A DNA stretch of 64,000 bases from Clostridia bacterium (GTDB lineage: Bacteria > Bacillota > Clostridia > Oscillospirales > Acutalibacteraceae): assembly GCA_017441385.1 (NCBI GenBank), contig JAFRXY010000041.1, positions 1-64,000 of the forward strand, given 5' to 3'. The translations under genes and the position numbers were made by a program. Shown here in pieces: positions 38,843 to 47,132 of this stretch (the stretch's first letter is position 1; each line of letters begins with the position of its first letter). The notes beneath the pieces were generated by a model. It made no database searches. It was not told the DNA's origin and saw only the letters and a program-made list of their open reading frames with translations.

Positions 38843-38871
38843 ATTCTACCACATATCTTTCCAATTGTCAA
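38843..38871 (-). promoter_or_regulatory. promoter of the pseudokinase gene
   Basis: On the minus strand perfect TTGACA (38866-38871), 17 bp, and TAGAAT (38843-38848), about 36 bp before the start. Confidence 0.75.
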
Positions 38872-38948
38872 AGATTATTAATGCTCTGTAACCTCATAAT
38901 GAAATAATGACAATAATATTAACAGAATCGTCACACTTATAGGATTCA

Positions 38949-40304
38949 TCAACCGCCTTTGCGAGGCTCAGAGGTGATTTCTTCATGCTTTTTCCATACA
39001 TTCAGCCTGAAATTGTACGACGCCTGACTCAGATCTATCTCTCCTTTGCTGTATGCCTTTGTCTGATCGAACAGAAGTCCGCTGATCGACGCGTCGTAAA
39101 CCGACGGAGAAGCAAATTCCAGCCCCGCGGCAGCGGTATTGTAGACCGAAAACGCGTCCAGCCCATCGAAAAGAGGGTTGGGAATATTCAGTCCGGCAAG
39201 CTCATCACAAACCTTGCTGTTGTTGACATAGCGCATCTCCGTCAGCGCAATCAGCTTCATGAAGTTCCTGTCGCAGGTGAAAGCGCGTATAATTTCCGCC
39301 GCTATATTCTTATGTTCCGAGTTTTTTGAGCAGTAAAGCCAGTTGCCACCGTAAATAAATCCTCCCGGGGGGAGCGAAGTCCTGAATTTGCCGAATGAAG
39401 CGCCACTTCGCTTGGAGGACGAAAAGACCGTGGTAACCCCGGCATTGTCCGGAGAATTGCTCCGGCAGAGCCACGGCGCAGCATAAAAGCAGAAAACGCC
39501 GCTGTCAATGGCGGTGTACCAGTCGTCGTCAAGCGTTTTGACGCCCGCGAAGGCTTTGACAGACTCAAGCTCCCTGACGGTTCCGAGCCATTGTCCCAAT
39601 GTGCTGTCAGAAACAGAGAGCCTTCCGTCAGACAGCCAGAGACCGTACATCGAACATTCCACTGACTTCCAGAGTTCCGCGCTGTTGGGCAGCATTCTGA
39701 TTTTGCCGTCCGACTGCTTGTTGAGCATACGGGCCACCGATACAAAGGATTCCCACGACGATAGTTTTTCCTCCATCTCGGCCTGATGTGTGATGCCAAG
39801 ATATTTCTCCGCATAATCGGCACGGTAGAGCAGCACCCCCGGCTCGACGCTGTAAGCGGAGCCTTTTTGCAGACCTTCCCCGTCAGAACCCAGTATTCTG
39901 GCAAAGTGAAACTGACAGGCCAGTTCGCTGTCCGTTATACCGATTTCCGAGAGAGCCGCGATATTTTCATCGGCGGCAAAGAAAGGAGCCATCTGTTGGT
40001 TTCCGAGAAAAAGGTCAATGTGTTCCCCTTCCGACAGTCTGCGCTGAACGCTGCTGCGATAGACATTGATCTCGTCGGTCACCCATTCCAGCCTGACATT
40101 CTTCATCAGCGCCGAATGGCGGGGAATAAAATAGGTTTCCACCAGATTCCTGAAATCCTCGTTCCACGACATGATCCGGAATGTGACAGTCGTCCGATCT
40201 TTCCCTTTGTCATCGCCGCAGGAAGTAAAGCAGGCCATTACCACGGCGGCAGCCAGAAGTATGGAAACAATTCTCAATAGGCGCTTTCGCAGCATAGCGG
40301 TCAT
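38949..40304 (-). CDS. extracellular solute-binding lipoprotein
   Basis: A 451-residue exported protein. A basic N-terminus and hydrophobic stretch lead to a lipobox ending FTSC (about residue 29), so it should be a diacylglyceryl-anchored lipoprotein. The rest fits the family 1 solute-binding fold of sugar ABC importers (VTFRIMSWNEDFRNLVETY, IDLFLGNQQMAPFFA, and the Gly-rich FIYGGNWLYCS). No permease or ATPase genes are adjacent, so it is an orphan here. The start lies close behind AAAGGATG; an ATG three codons later is also possible. It follows mnmA by 69 bp on the same strand. Confidence 0.8.
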   Translation of the reverse strand: MTAMLRKRLLRIVSILLAAAVVMACFTSCGDDKGKDRTTVTFRIMSWNEDFRNLVETYFIPRHSALMKNVRLEWVTDEINVYRSSVQRRLSEGEHIDLFLGNQQMAPFFAADENIAALSEIGITDSELACQFHFARILGSDGEGLQKGSAYSVEPGVLLYRADYAEKYLGITHQAEMEEKLSSWESFVSVARMLNKQSDGKIRMLPNSAELWKSVECSMYGLWLSDGRLSVSDSTLGQWLGTVRELESVKAFAGVKTLDDDWYTAIDSGVFCFYAAPWLCRSNSPDNAGVTTVFSSSKRSGASFGKFRTSLPPGGFIYGGNWLYCSKNSEHKNIAAEIIRAFTCDRNFMKLIALTEMRYVNNSKVCDELAGLNIPNPLFDGLDAFSVYNTAAAGLEFASPSVYDASISGLLFDQTKAYSKGEIDLSQASYNFRLNVWKKHEEITSEPRKGG

Positions 40305-40373
40305 TCATCCTTTCTGAAAAAAATGACAATTTACAAAATAAATAACAATGATAAGAATAATTTTCTGAAAAAA

Positions 40374-41423
40374 TCAGTTTTCGCCCCGTATGATTCTTCC
40401 TCCGCATATCACACAGTCGCCGTCATAGCAAACCACCGCCTGCCCCGGCGCCACGGCCCGCTGGGGACGGTCGAATTCCAGCGTGATCTCGTCCTCTGCC
40501 GTCTGTTCGAGCCTCGCCCATTCCTCCCGCTGGGAATAACGCACCTTCGCCGCCACGCGGAGAGGACGTTCCAAACGCGGCAGAGCACTCATGCAGACTT
40601 CCCGGGCAATCACACGCCGGCTGAAAAGATCGGAATTGTCGCCGAGGGTCACGGTATTGGCTGCCATGTCCTTGCGGCAGACGTACATTGGCTTGTTGAA
40701 GCCCATTCCCAGTCCCTTGCGCTGACCGATCGTGTACTTCACCGCTCCGCAGTGCCTGCCGATGACACTTCCGTTCAGATCGAGAAAATTCCCTTCCGCA
40801 GGCTGCATGCCGGTGTATTCCCGGAGAAAGCTGACGTAATCGCCGCCCGGAATAAAGCAGATATCCTGACTGTCGTGCTTGCGGGAGGTCACAAAGCCGT
40901 TCTCCGCCGCGATTTCACGAACCTGCGACTTGCTTACGTTTCCCAACGGGAAGAGAATATGCGCCAGCTGCTCCTGACGCAGTCGGTAGAGGAAGTAGGT
41001 CTGATCTTTCAACGGGTCAGCGGCCTTCACAAGAAGCCACCGGCCGGAGCCTTCCTCATATTGCACAGAGGCATAATGTCCTGTCGCGATCTTGCCGCAT
41101 CCCAATTCCAGCGCCCGTTCGAGCAGCAAGCCGAATTTTATGAAATCATTGCAGACAATGCAGGGATTGGGGGTTTCTCCGCGGAGATAGGCGTCGGCAA
41201 AACGACGCATGACATCCCTGTCAAATTCCTCCCGCATGTCAAACACATAATGCGCGATTCCAAGCCTGTCACACACGCTTTTCGCATCGTTACTTTCGCT
41301 GTCCCCTGCGCCTTCCGTCAGCCGCATGGTGGCTCCGAAGGCTTCATAGCCCTGTCGCAGGACAAGCAGCGCCGCCACGGAGCTGTCCACTCCCCCGCTC
41401 ATGGCTATCATTGCTTTGCTCAA
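40374..41423 (-). CDS. mnmA: tRNA-specific 2-thiouridylase MnmA
   Basis: Thiolates U34 of the Lys, Glu and Gln tRNAs, using ATP and a persulfide sulfur. The ATP PP-loop AMSGGVDSS is at about 7-15, the catalytic Cys in NPCIVCND at about 101, and the second Cys in DSQDICF at about 198; GNVSKSQVREIA and IGQRKGLG are conserved elements. The 349-residue length is typical. The frame extends to an earlier TTG that touches the AAAGGCGG site; the TTG at 41423 is ten bases away and gives a normal N-terminus, and an ATG four codons on is the alternative. Confidence 0.95.
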   Translation of the reverse strand: MSKAMIAMSGGVDSSVAALLVLRQGYEAFGATMRLTEGAGDSESNDAKSVCDRLGIAHYVFDMREEFDRDVMRRFADAYLRGETPNPCIVCNDFIKFGLLLERALELGCGKIATGHYASVQYEEGSGRWLLVKAADPLKDQTYFLYRLRQEQLAHILFPLGNVSKSQVREIAAENGFVTSRKHDSQDICFIPGGDYVSFLREYTGMQPAEGNFLDLNGSVIGRHCGAVKYTIGQRKGLGMGFNKPMYVCRKDMAANTVTLGDNSDLFSRRVIAREVCMSALPRLERPLRVAAKVRYSQREEWARLEQTAEDEITLEFDRPQRAVAPGQAVVCYDGDCVICGGRIIRGEN

Positions 41424-41510
41424 TTTTTGCAAACCGCCTTTACTGTGGTTTTTCCGTTTATTGAATGATTATAGCATATACATCAAAAAAATGCAATGAA
41501 ATTCGGTAAT

Positions 41511-41822
41511 TCAATGGACAAAGGGAAAGACAAATCCTGCCGCGAAAGCCGCCGCGGAAGCCGCCAGCGCCACGACAATCAACGGCATATCGAAATAGGC
41601 GAGCACCAGCGCCACCGCCGTTCCAACTGCCGCCGTTTCCACACTTCCGGTGGAATAGAATATCGCCGGAACGGTCATGGCCGTGAGCACGGCATAGGGA
41701 ACATAGTACAGAAAACTTCGGAAGAAACGCGACCTGATCTGCCGGCGGAAGGCGGCGAAGGGAATCATTCTGATCAGGTAGGTCATTCCCGCCATGACAG
41801 CAATATAAATTACCAGTGTCAT
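41511..41822 (-). CDS. azlD: AzlD-family branched-chain amino acid exporter subunit
   Basis: The small subunit of the AzlCD exporter, 103 residues with about four spans (MTLVIYIAVMAGMTYLIR, PYAVLTAMTVPAIF and the final Ala/Val-rich helices). The upstream part of the frame is only the antisense-like readthrough of azlC; the true start is the ATG at 41822, whose ATGA overlaps the azlC stop. Such coupling is normal for these two subunits. Confidence 0.88.
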   Translation of the reverse strand: MTLVIYIAVMAGMTYLIRMIPFAAFRRQIRSRFFRSFLYYVPYAVLTAMTVPAIFYSTGSVETAAVGTAVALVLAYFDMPLIVVALAASAAAFAAGFVFPFVH

Positions 41823-42529
41823 TCGCTCAACTCCTCCCCTGCTTCTCCGGACTCCGGAAATACAAGCGCACCCATGACAGCGGCTATTACTGCGCTGAAT
41901 ATGATGGCAAAACCTCCTGTCACCTGCGGCAGAAGATATCTGAATATCAGGCTGCAAACGGCGGCCGTCACAGCCACCGCCAGCACTCCTCGGCTCTTCT
42001 TCGCCGGAGGAATGACAATGGCTATGAACATGGCGTAAAGCACGATGCCCATTGCATTTGTGAGCGAAGCGGGCAGGAATTGTCCCGCGGACGCGCCAAG
42101 AAATGTACCAAGGCACCAGCCTAAGGTGGAGACGGAGATAAGCCCGTACATATAGCGGGCGGTGAGCAAACCCTTCTGCGCCGAGGCAACGGCGAATATC
42201 TCGTCGGTAATTCCGTAGGCAATAAGCAGCCTTCTGGGGGTATTGAATGTGTCGTCCAGCTTCTGGGAGAGCGAAATAGACATCAGCCCGTAGCGCAGAT
42301 TGATCACAAGCTGAGTAAGGGCCATCTCAAAATAAGACCCTCCTGCGGCGATGATCGCAATTCCGGCCGCCTGACCGGCGGAAGTCAGATTGGTCAGGGA
42401 AATCATAACCGACGCAAAAGCCGTCAGACCTGAGCGCACGGCTAGGATTCCGAATCCGAAGGACACCGACAGATAGCCGAGTGCAATCGGAATGCCGTCC
42501 AGCAGCCCCTTAGTAAAAGGTGATTTCAT
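41819..42529 (-). CDS. azlC: AzlC-family branched-chain amino acid exporter subunit
   Basis: The large subunit of the AzlCD exporter, 236 residues with about seven to eight spans. The start GLLDGIPIALGYLSVSFGFG and the conserved SLTNLTSAGQAAG and QLVINLRYGLMSISL segments identify it. The pair exports branched-chain amino acids or analogues. AAAGGAA lies a little far before the ATG. No Lrp-type regulator is adjacent. Confidence 0.9.
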   Translation of the reverse strand: MKSPFTKGLLDGIPIALGYLSVSFGFGILAVRSGLTAFASVMISLTNLTSAGQAAGIAIIAAGGSYFEMALTQLVINLRYGLMSISLSQKLDDTFNTPRRLLIAYGITDEIFAVASAQKGLLTARYMYGLISVSTLGWCLGTFLGASAGQFLPASLTNAMGIVLYAMFIAIVIPPAKKSRGVLAVAVTAAVCSLIFRYLLPQVTGGFAIIFSAVIAAVMGALVFPESGEAGEELSE

Positions 42530-42569
42530 ATCTTTACGGTTCCTTTCCGTAACATTCAGCCTGTTTTCG

Positions 42570-42602
42570 CCTTTCCTTTGTCAGAAAAGCAAAAACAGGC
42601 CG
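42570..42602 (-). other. hairpin between the Nudix and azlC genes
   Basis: A 12-bp stem with one G-U pair (GCCTGTTTTCGC with GCAAAAACAGGC) follows the Nudix stop. No T-tract is present on either side, so it may be a weak terminator or a leader structure of azlC. Confidence 0.35.
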
Positions 42603-42618
42603 ACAAGAAATTTTGTTG

Positions 42619-43626
42619 TCATCCTATAAAACGGCGAAGATACTCCAGTTCTTCCGGAATCAGACAGTGGTGAAGACTGCCGTCACGCATCGCCTGTATG
42701 ATGTCGTCATAACGCATGACCGTGGCATCCTCCACTTCCGACTCCTGTAGATGCAGGGATGAAAGATCCGGATTCATGCGAAGAATATAAAGCCGGCAGT
42801 GTTCGCGGTCATGGTAGCCTTCGCCTTCATCGTCATCATATGTCGCAACGATGGTGCCGATGTATTCCAGCTGCTCCGGGGTGACGTTCAGCCCAAGTTC
42901 CTCCCCTATCTCGCGAACCGCGCCGGTCAGCCCGTCTTCTCCTGCGGGAAGATGACCCGCTGAGGAAATATCCCAGCAGGAGGGATAGAGCCGTCTGTCC
43001 GCCGATCGCAGCTGGAGAAGCAGCGTCGGGCAGCCTTCCTCATCCTTCCCCACTACCCATATGTGGACAGTGGTGTGCCACAGACCCTTCCAATGAACAA
43101 AATCGCGTGACGCCACATATCCGGCGGGGGTGCCGTCTTCATTGTCCACGTCGAAAAGCTCCGCCTGAACGCCATCCACCTCACAGGAGGTAAGGCGTTC
43201 TCCGGTATATGTCAGTTCCATTCGTTCAAAACGCTTTCCGTTCATCAGGTATTGAAGGAAGATTCTGTCGCCGTCCCACAAACGCAGGTCAAAGATCCTG
43301 TCCCTGTCAATCCAGCGCAGTTCTCCCTCGTCGCATTCCCCGCGTAGTTCTCCCTCGAATTCCGTCACAAGGTAAAGGCGCATGATCTCCCCTTCCCACA
43401 CATCGGAGTTGAAATACACATCTCCAATGTGGGTCAGCCCGGTAGCGATAAGACCCGTTTCTTCCAAGATCTCCCGATTCGCGCACTGTTCGGGAGATTC
43501 GCCCTTTTCCGGCTTGCCGCCTACCCCGATCCATTTGCCCTCGTTGGGGTCGTTCGGTTTCTTATTGCGCAGCAGCATCAGGTATTGACCGTCGCGCTCA
43601 ATATAACAAAGTGTCGCGTCTTTCAT
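42619..43626 (-). CDS. two-domain Nudix hydrolase
   Basis: Two Nudix domains in one 335-residue chain. Domain 1 (about 1-130) is MutT-like, with GGKPEKGESPEQCANREILEE as its Nudix box, and would clean oxidised nucleotides such as 8-oxo-dGTP. Domain 2 (about 160-335) resembles the isopentenyl-diphosphate-isomerase/YfcD branch: WHTTVHIWVV, PSCWDISSAGHLPAGED and AVREIGEELGL, the last two forming its Nudix box. Both boxes keep their Glu residues. The ATG at 43626 follows AAGGAG by six bases; an upstream ATG would overlap that site. Confidence 0.85.
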   Translation of the reverse strand: MKDATLCYIERDGQYLMLLRNKKPNDPNEGKWIGVGGKPEKGESPEQCANREILEETGLIATGLTHIGDVYFNSDVWEGEIMRLYLVTEFEGELRGECDEGELRWIDRDRIFDLRLWDGDRIFLQYLMNGKRFERMELTYTGERLTSCEVDGVQAELFDVDNEDGTPAGYVASRDFVHWKGLWHTTVHIWVVGKDEEGCPTLLLQLRSADRRLYPSCWDISSAGHLPAGEDGLTGAVREIGEELGLNVTPEQLEYIGTIVATYDDDEGEGYHDREHCRLYILRMNPDLSSLHLQESEVEDATVMRYDDIIQAMRDGSLHHCLIPEELEYLRRFIG

Positions 43627-43646
43627 GCCTTTCTCCTTCCGAGCGG

Positions 43647-44342
43647 TCACTTGCCTGTCATTTCCAGCAGCCGCCGCCTGAATTCCCCGTCGCGGTAATC
43701 GGAAATGACTTCATCCACTCCTCCGACGGTGGCAAGGAATTCATGGCTCAGCGAAGAAGCCACCCCCACAATTCTTCCTGCGCCCGCCGCGACAGCGGAT
43801 TCCACACCGATGGGCATATCTTCAAATACCACGCACTCCGAGGGTTCCAGACCGATTGCCTCGGCGGCTGCCAGATAGATATCCGGCTCGGGCTTGCCCG
43901 GAAGAGAGCCGTCGTTATAAATAAAGGTATTCTGGTTGAACCAGCGCCATAGGTCGAAGCGCTTGATATAAAACTGGGTGTTGCTTCTTCCCGAGGAAGT
44001 GGCAACCGCCATACGCACACCCGCCGCTTTCAGCATATCCAGAAGTTCATAGGCACCGTCGGCAAGGTGCAGCTTATCCGACATCTTCATGCAGAGTCTG
44101 CGGTAGACGTCTTCCTTGGCCTCGGAATGGCGCTCGATTTCCTTTTCGGTCAGACCGTTGTGGAGAAAGTATTTCAGAATGTCCGCGTTTGTCCTGCCGT
44201 GAATGCAGTAGCGGAACTCGTCCTCCGTTACCTCCTTGCCGCAAAGCTCCCTGACATATTCCCGCCATGCCTGCTCGTGCTGCTCTGTGTCAAAGAACAG
44301 AGTGCCGTTGAAATCAAAGATAACTCCCTTGTATTTTTTCAT
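43647..44342 (-). CDS. HAD-family hydrolase, beta-phosphoglucomutase-like
   Basis: A 231-residue haloacid-dehalogenase-family protein with a helical cap (subfamily IA/IB). Motif I reads DFNGTL, the nucleophile Asp followed at +2 by Asn instead of Asp; motif II is ATSSGR, motif III the Lys in GKPEPDIY, motif IV VVFEDMPIG. The Asn at +2 is common in some Firmicutes members but may alter the chemistry. The start overlaps the YfhO stop as ATGA, so it is coupled to YfhO. Confidence 0.85.
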   Translation of the reverse strand: MKKYKGVIFDFNGTLFFDTEQHEQAWREYVRELCGKEVTEDEFRYCIHGRTNADILKYFLHNGLTEKEIERHSEAKEDVYRRLCMKMSDKLHLADGAYELLDMLKAAGVRMAVATSSGRSNTQFYIKRFDLWRWFNQNTFIYNDGSLPGKPEPDIYLAAAEAIGLEPSECVVFEDMPIGVESAVAAGAGRIVGVASSLSHEFLATVGGVDEVISDYRDGEFRRRLLEMTGK

Positions 44343-46966
44343 TTTTCTGATTCCTCACTTTCATGCTGGTCATGATCATTCTCCGACGGCTGTTCCGTCT
44401 TTTTCTCTTCAATTGGTTCTTCTTGCGTGTTGGAATTTTCTCCGTCGGAATGATCTTTCAGCTGATTGACCGTCATGCGGCTGATGTTCAGCTCCACGGC
44501 GCGGAATGCCATACGCACTTTACGCCGGCGGGCGGCTTCATGCTCGACTTTTAAAGTCAGATAAAGCCCGACCGCAAAGAGAATGCACGAAATCCACAGG
44601 CTCGTGCGGAAATAAGGGGGCGTATAGGTCATTACGACCGAATTGGCGCCCTTCTCAAGGTGAAGTCCTATCAATCCTCCGCAGAGATTGACCGGCTTTA
44701 CGCTCTTTCCGTTGACCGTGATATTCCATCCTTCTTCATACGGAACAGAGGTTATCGCGATCTGAGAACGACTGATGTCGAACATAAACCGAACGGTGCT
44801 TCCGCGGTAGGAGATGTAATCGGCACACTTCGCAATCACAGCCGAATCAAGACCGCCCCCGTAAGTCATGAAGACAGGTTCCGGCGAACCGTCCGCAACG
44901 TCAGCCGAAAGAAAAACCGTCAGTTTTCCCGCTTCTCGGCTGAGACTGAATATGCCCCCTGAGCAGCCCTTCCGCCATTCACTGCGGCTGTCGCTGTTGA
45001 TTGCAAATGAATAATCCCTGTCGGGAACAAGCATATAAAGATGAACGTCTTCCGGCAATTCAAATTCGTATTTTTCCACAACGGTGGTTTCATTGCCGAA
45101 TGTCCATTTGTAGCGGCTGCTTTCGGACGAAAATTCAGTCGTGTGCTCCGTCGGTTCCACAGGTTCAAAGACCGTCGCGCCGAACCATTGCTCCGCGAGA
45201 TAATTCTGAAGCTCAAAAGCGTTCAATCCGTCGGGTATTGCATTGTCCCAGTTACCGATCAGATAGGCGGGAGAACACGCCTTGTTCTTTGTGTCCTCCT
45301 TTGTGTAAAAGGCGTAATCAGTCTGGGCTATTCCAAAGAGAATATCGGTAAACTCGGTGAAGTTGTCCGCGCCGCCGAACTCTGACGCACGCATAATCCC
45401 AAGTCTTTCGGCGAATTCCGTAAGTCCCTCCACGTAATTGCTGTTGATATCCACACTTTCCGAAATGCCGTCCGTGCTTCTGGTGCGGTAAAATCTGGGG
45501 ATTTCCTCATTATTGCTGCGGTAGGTTTTCTCCAGCTGTTCGGCGGAATGGATCCTGCTGTCGGCAATATAGCTGAGATTGTCCGCAGTCACCCCGGAAT
45601 GAATGCCTCCCACAGCGCCGGCGCAATGGACAGCGCCGAACAATGCAAGCGCCGCAGCAGTGACAGCCGGCAGCCGGAATCCCGCGACCGAACTGACAAA
45701 CAACTGCACAAACACCGCGCAGGAAAACACCGCGAGGCCGCTTTCAGCCATTACCGAAAAAACATCGTCAGATTTCAGCGCAAACGAAATGACCGCCATC
45801 AGGAAATATAACGCCACCGGGCAGACAACGCCCCACTTTTTCCAACCTTCCCGTTCGGCGATCACCCTCGCTGAACAGTATACCGCCAGCAGTGCAAGCA
45901 TGAATCCCGCGCTGATAGCTTCCCCGTCGGAATTGCCGAAGCCGAGAGTGAATTTTGCCAGAGGCTTGACAGCATGGCAAACAATCAGGAAAGCCGCACC
46001 GGATGCAACGGATAGTTTTTCACCAATTAAAATCTTAGTGTTGCACAAAAAAGCAAAAAATCCAAGTATCATCAATTCCGCCAGACAAAGTCCCATTCCG
46101 CCGGCGGGTGTCGTTCCATATCCTCCGAAGCACAGGTCGCTCAGAATGTCATTGGGAGCAATATCTGAAAAAACGCCGTTTTTGTAATTGACAGAGCCGC
46201 TCCAAACAGGAATGACAAGTACGGCATTCGTCGCTGCCGAGCAGATCAGCGTCGCCGCAAACATCGCGGACTTATACACCCTCTGACGCTTGCGGTCTCG
46301 GCGGAAATAAAAGGCAAAATAAAGAGCAAAGCCGAGAATAATTCCAAGCAGTGTCAGACGGGAACAGGTCAGGAAGAACAGTACGCCGAAAACAAAGAGC
46401 CTGACCGGTCTGGATTCCTGCACAAAGCCGTAAATCCCCGCAGCCAGCAGCGGGAGGAATACCGCTCCGTCGGCAACAGAGGGATAATAGGACGCGAAGC
46501 AGGAAAAACCGCAGAGCGAATAACCGCAGGAAAGGGCAAAGCTCATGCTTTTCCCCGTGGAAGTGCATTTTTCAAGAAAATACCATGCGGCGGCACCCGA
46601 CGCTCCCGCCCTGACGATTGTGATAAAAGAATAGGCTGCGGCGAGTGAGCGCTGACCGAAAAAGAGCGACAGAAACAGAAAGGGCGAACAAAGCCCCGAA
46701 GCAAACTCAGAATAAAAACTGGAGCCGAAGCCTTCGTTAAGACGGTAAAATACGCCTTCACCCGAGACAACAGACCTATACATTCCGTTAAAACTCTCAA
46801 ACCACGCGGCATTTGCGTCGTTGATCATGGTGTTGTTTCCAAAAGGAGTAATGCCGGATAACGCCATGGCCGCAGTCATGATCAGTACGGGGACAACAAA
46901 CGACAACGACGCCCACAGCGCCGTGTTCCTTATCTCCGTACTGTCGTTTCGTTTGATGGTACTCAT
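44339..46966 (-). CDS. YfhO-family membrane protein
   Basis: An 875-residue protein of the YfhO family, membrane glycosyltransferase-like proteins that add sugars to lipoteichoic acid or related polymers using undecaprenyl-phosphate sugars. About a dozen spans fill the first 430 residues; GITPFGNNTMINDANAAWF near the start and SSFYSEFASGLCSPFLFLS match the family. A large external domain (about 450-790) with VPYEEGWNITVNGK and a final span (about 800) follow. The cytoplasmic tail is Glu-rich. AGAGGG lies before the ATG. Confidence 0.88.
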   Translation of the reverse strand: MSTIKRNDSTEIRNTALWASLSFVVPVLIMTAAMALSGITPFGNNTMINDANAAWFESFNGMYRSVVSGEGVFYRLNEGFGSSFYSEFASGLCSPFLFLSLFFGQRSLAAAYSFITIVRAGASGAAAWYFLEKCTSTGKSMSFALSCGYSLCGFSCFASYYPSVADGAVFLPLLAAGIYGFVQESRPVRLFVFGVLFFLTCSRLTLLGIILGFALYFAFYFRRDRKRQRVYKSAMFAATLICSAATNAVLVIPVWSGSVNYKNGVFSDIAPNDILSDLCFGGYGTTPAGGMGLCLAELMILGFFAFLCNTKILIGEKLSVASGAAFLIVCHAVKPLAKFTLGFGNSDGEAISAGFMLALLAVYCSARVIAEREGWKKWGVVCPVALYFLMAVISFALKSDDVFSVMAESGLAVFSCAVFVQLFVSSVAGFRLPAVTAAALALFGAVHCAGAVGGIHSGVTADNLSYIADSRIHSAEQLEKTYRSNNEEIPRFYRTRSTDGISESVDINSNYVEGLTEFAERLGIMRASEFGGADNFTEFTDILFGIAQTDYAFYTKEDTKNKACSPAYLIGNWDNAIPDGLNAFELQNYLAEQWFGATVFEPVEPTEHTTEFSSESSRYKWTFGNETTVVEKYEFELPEDVHLYMLVPDRDYSFAINSDSRSEWRKGCSGGIFSLSREAGKLTVFLSADVADGSPEPVFMTYGGGLDSAVIAKCADYISYRGSTVRFMFDISRSQIAITSVPYEEGWNITVNGKSVKPVNLCGGLIGLHLEKGANSVVMTYTPPYFRTSLWISCILFAVGLYLTLKVEHEAARRRKVRMAFRAVELNISRMTVNQLKDHSDGENSNTQEEPIEEKKTEQPSENDHDQHESEESEK

Positions 46967-47010
46967 TCTACTCAGCCCTCTGTCACAGCAAATTAATTAG
47001 ATACAGTACT

Positions 47011-47039
47011 ATTATACTCGCTGTCAACCGTTTTTTCAA
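47011..47039 (-). promoter_or_regulatory. promoter of the YfhO-HAD pair
   Basis: On the minus strand TTGAAA (47034-47039), 17 bp, and a perfect TATAAT (47011-47016), about 45 bp before the YfhO start. A TTGACA nearby has no matching -10. Confidence 0.65.
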
Positions 47040-47088
47040 CGGAAAAATCAATGAATTTGCGACAAATACGAAATTTACAATAACAACT

Positions 47089-47126
47089 CAGACCCTGTTC
47101 CGAGGATACCGTCGGAACAGGGTCTG
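47089..47126 (-). terminator. terminator of the giant repeat-protein gene
   Basis: A perfect 15-bp stem (47089-47103 with 47112-47126) starts 7 bp past the stop. The T-tract after it (AGTTGTTATTG) is imperfect, but the stem is very stable. Confidence 0.75.
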
Positions 47127-47132
47127 ATATAA

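Noticed and set aside
43647-44342. HAD hydrolase as an inactive enzyme because motif I reads DFNGT.
   Set aside because: The nucleophile Asp and the other motifs are intact, and Asn at this position occurs in many related hydrolases.
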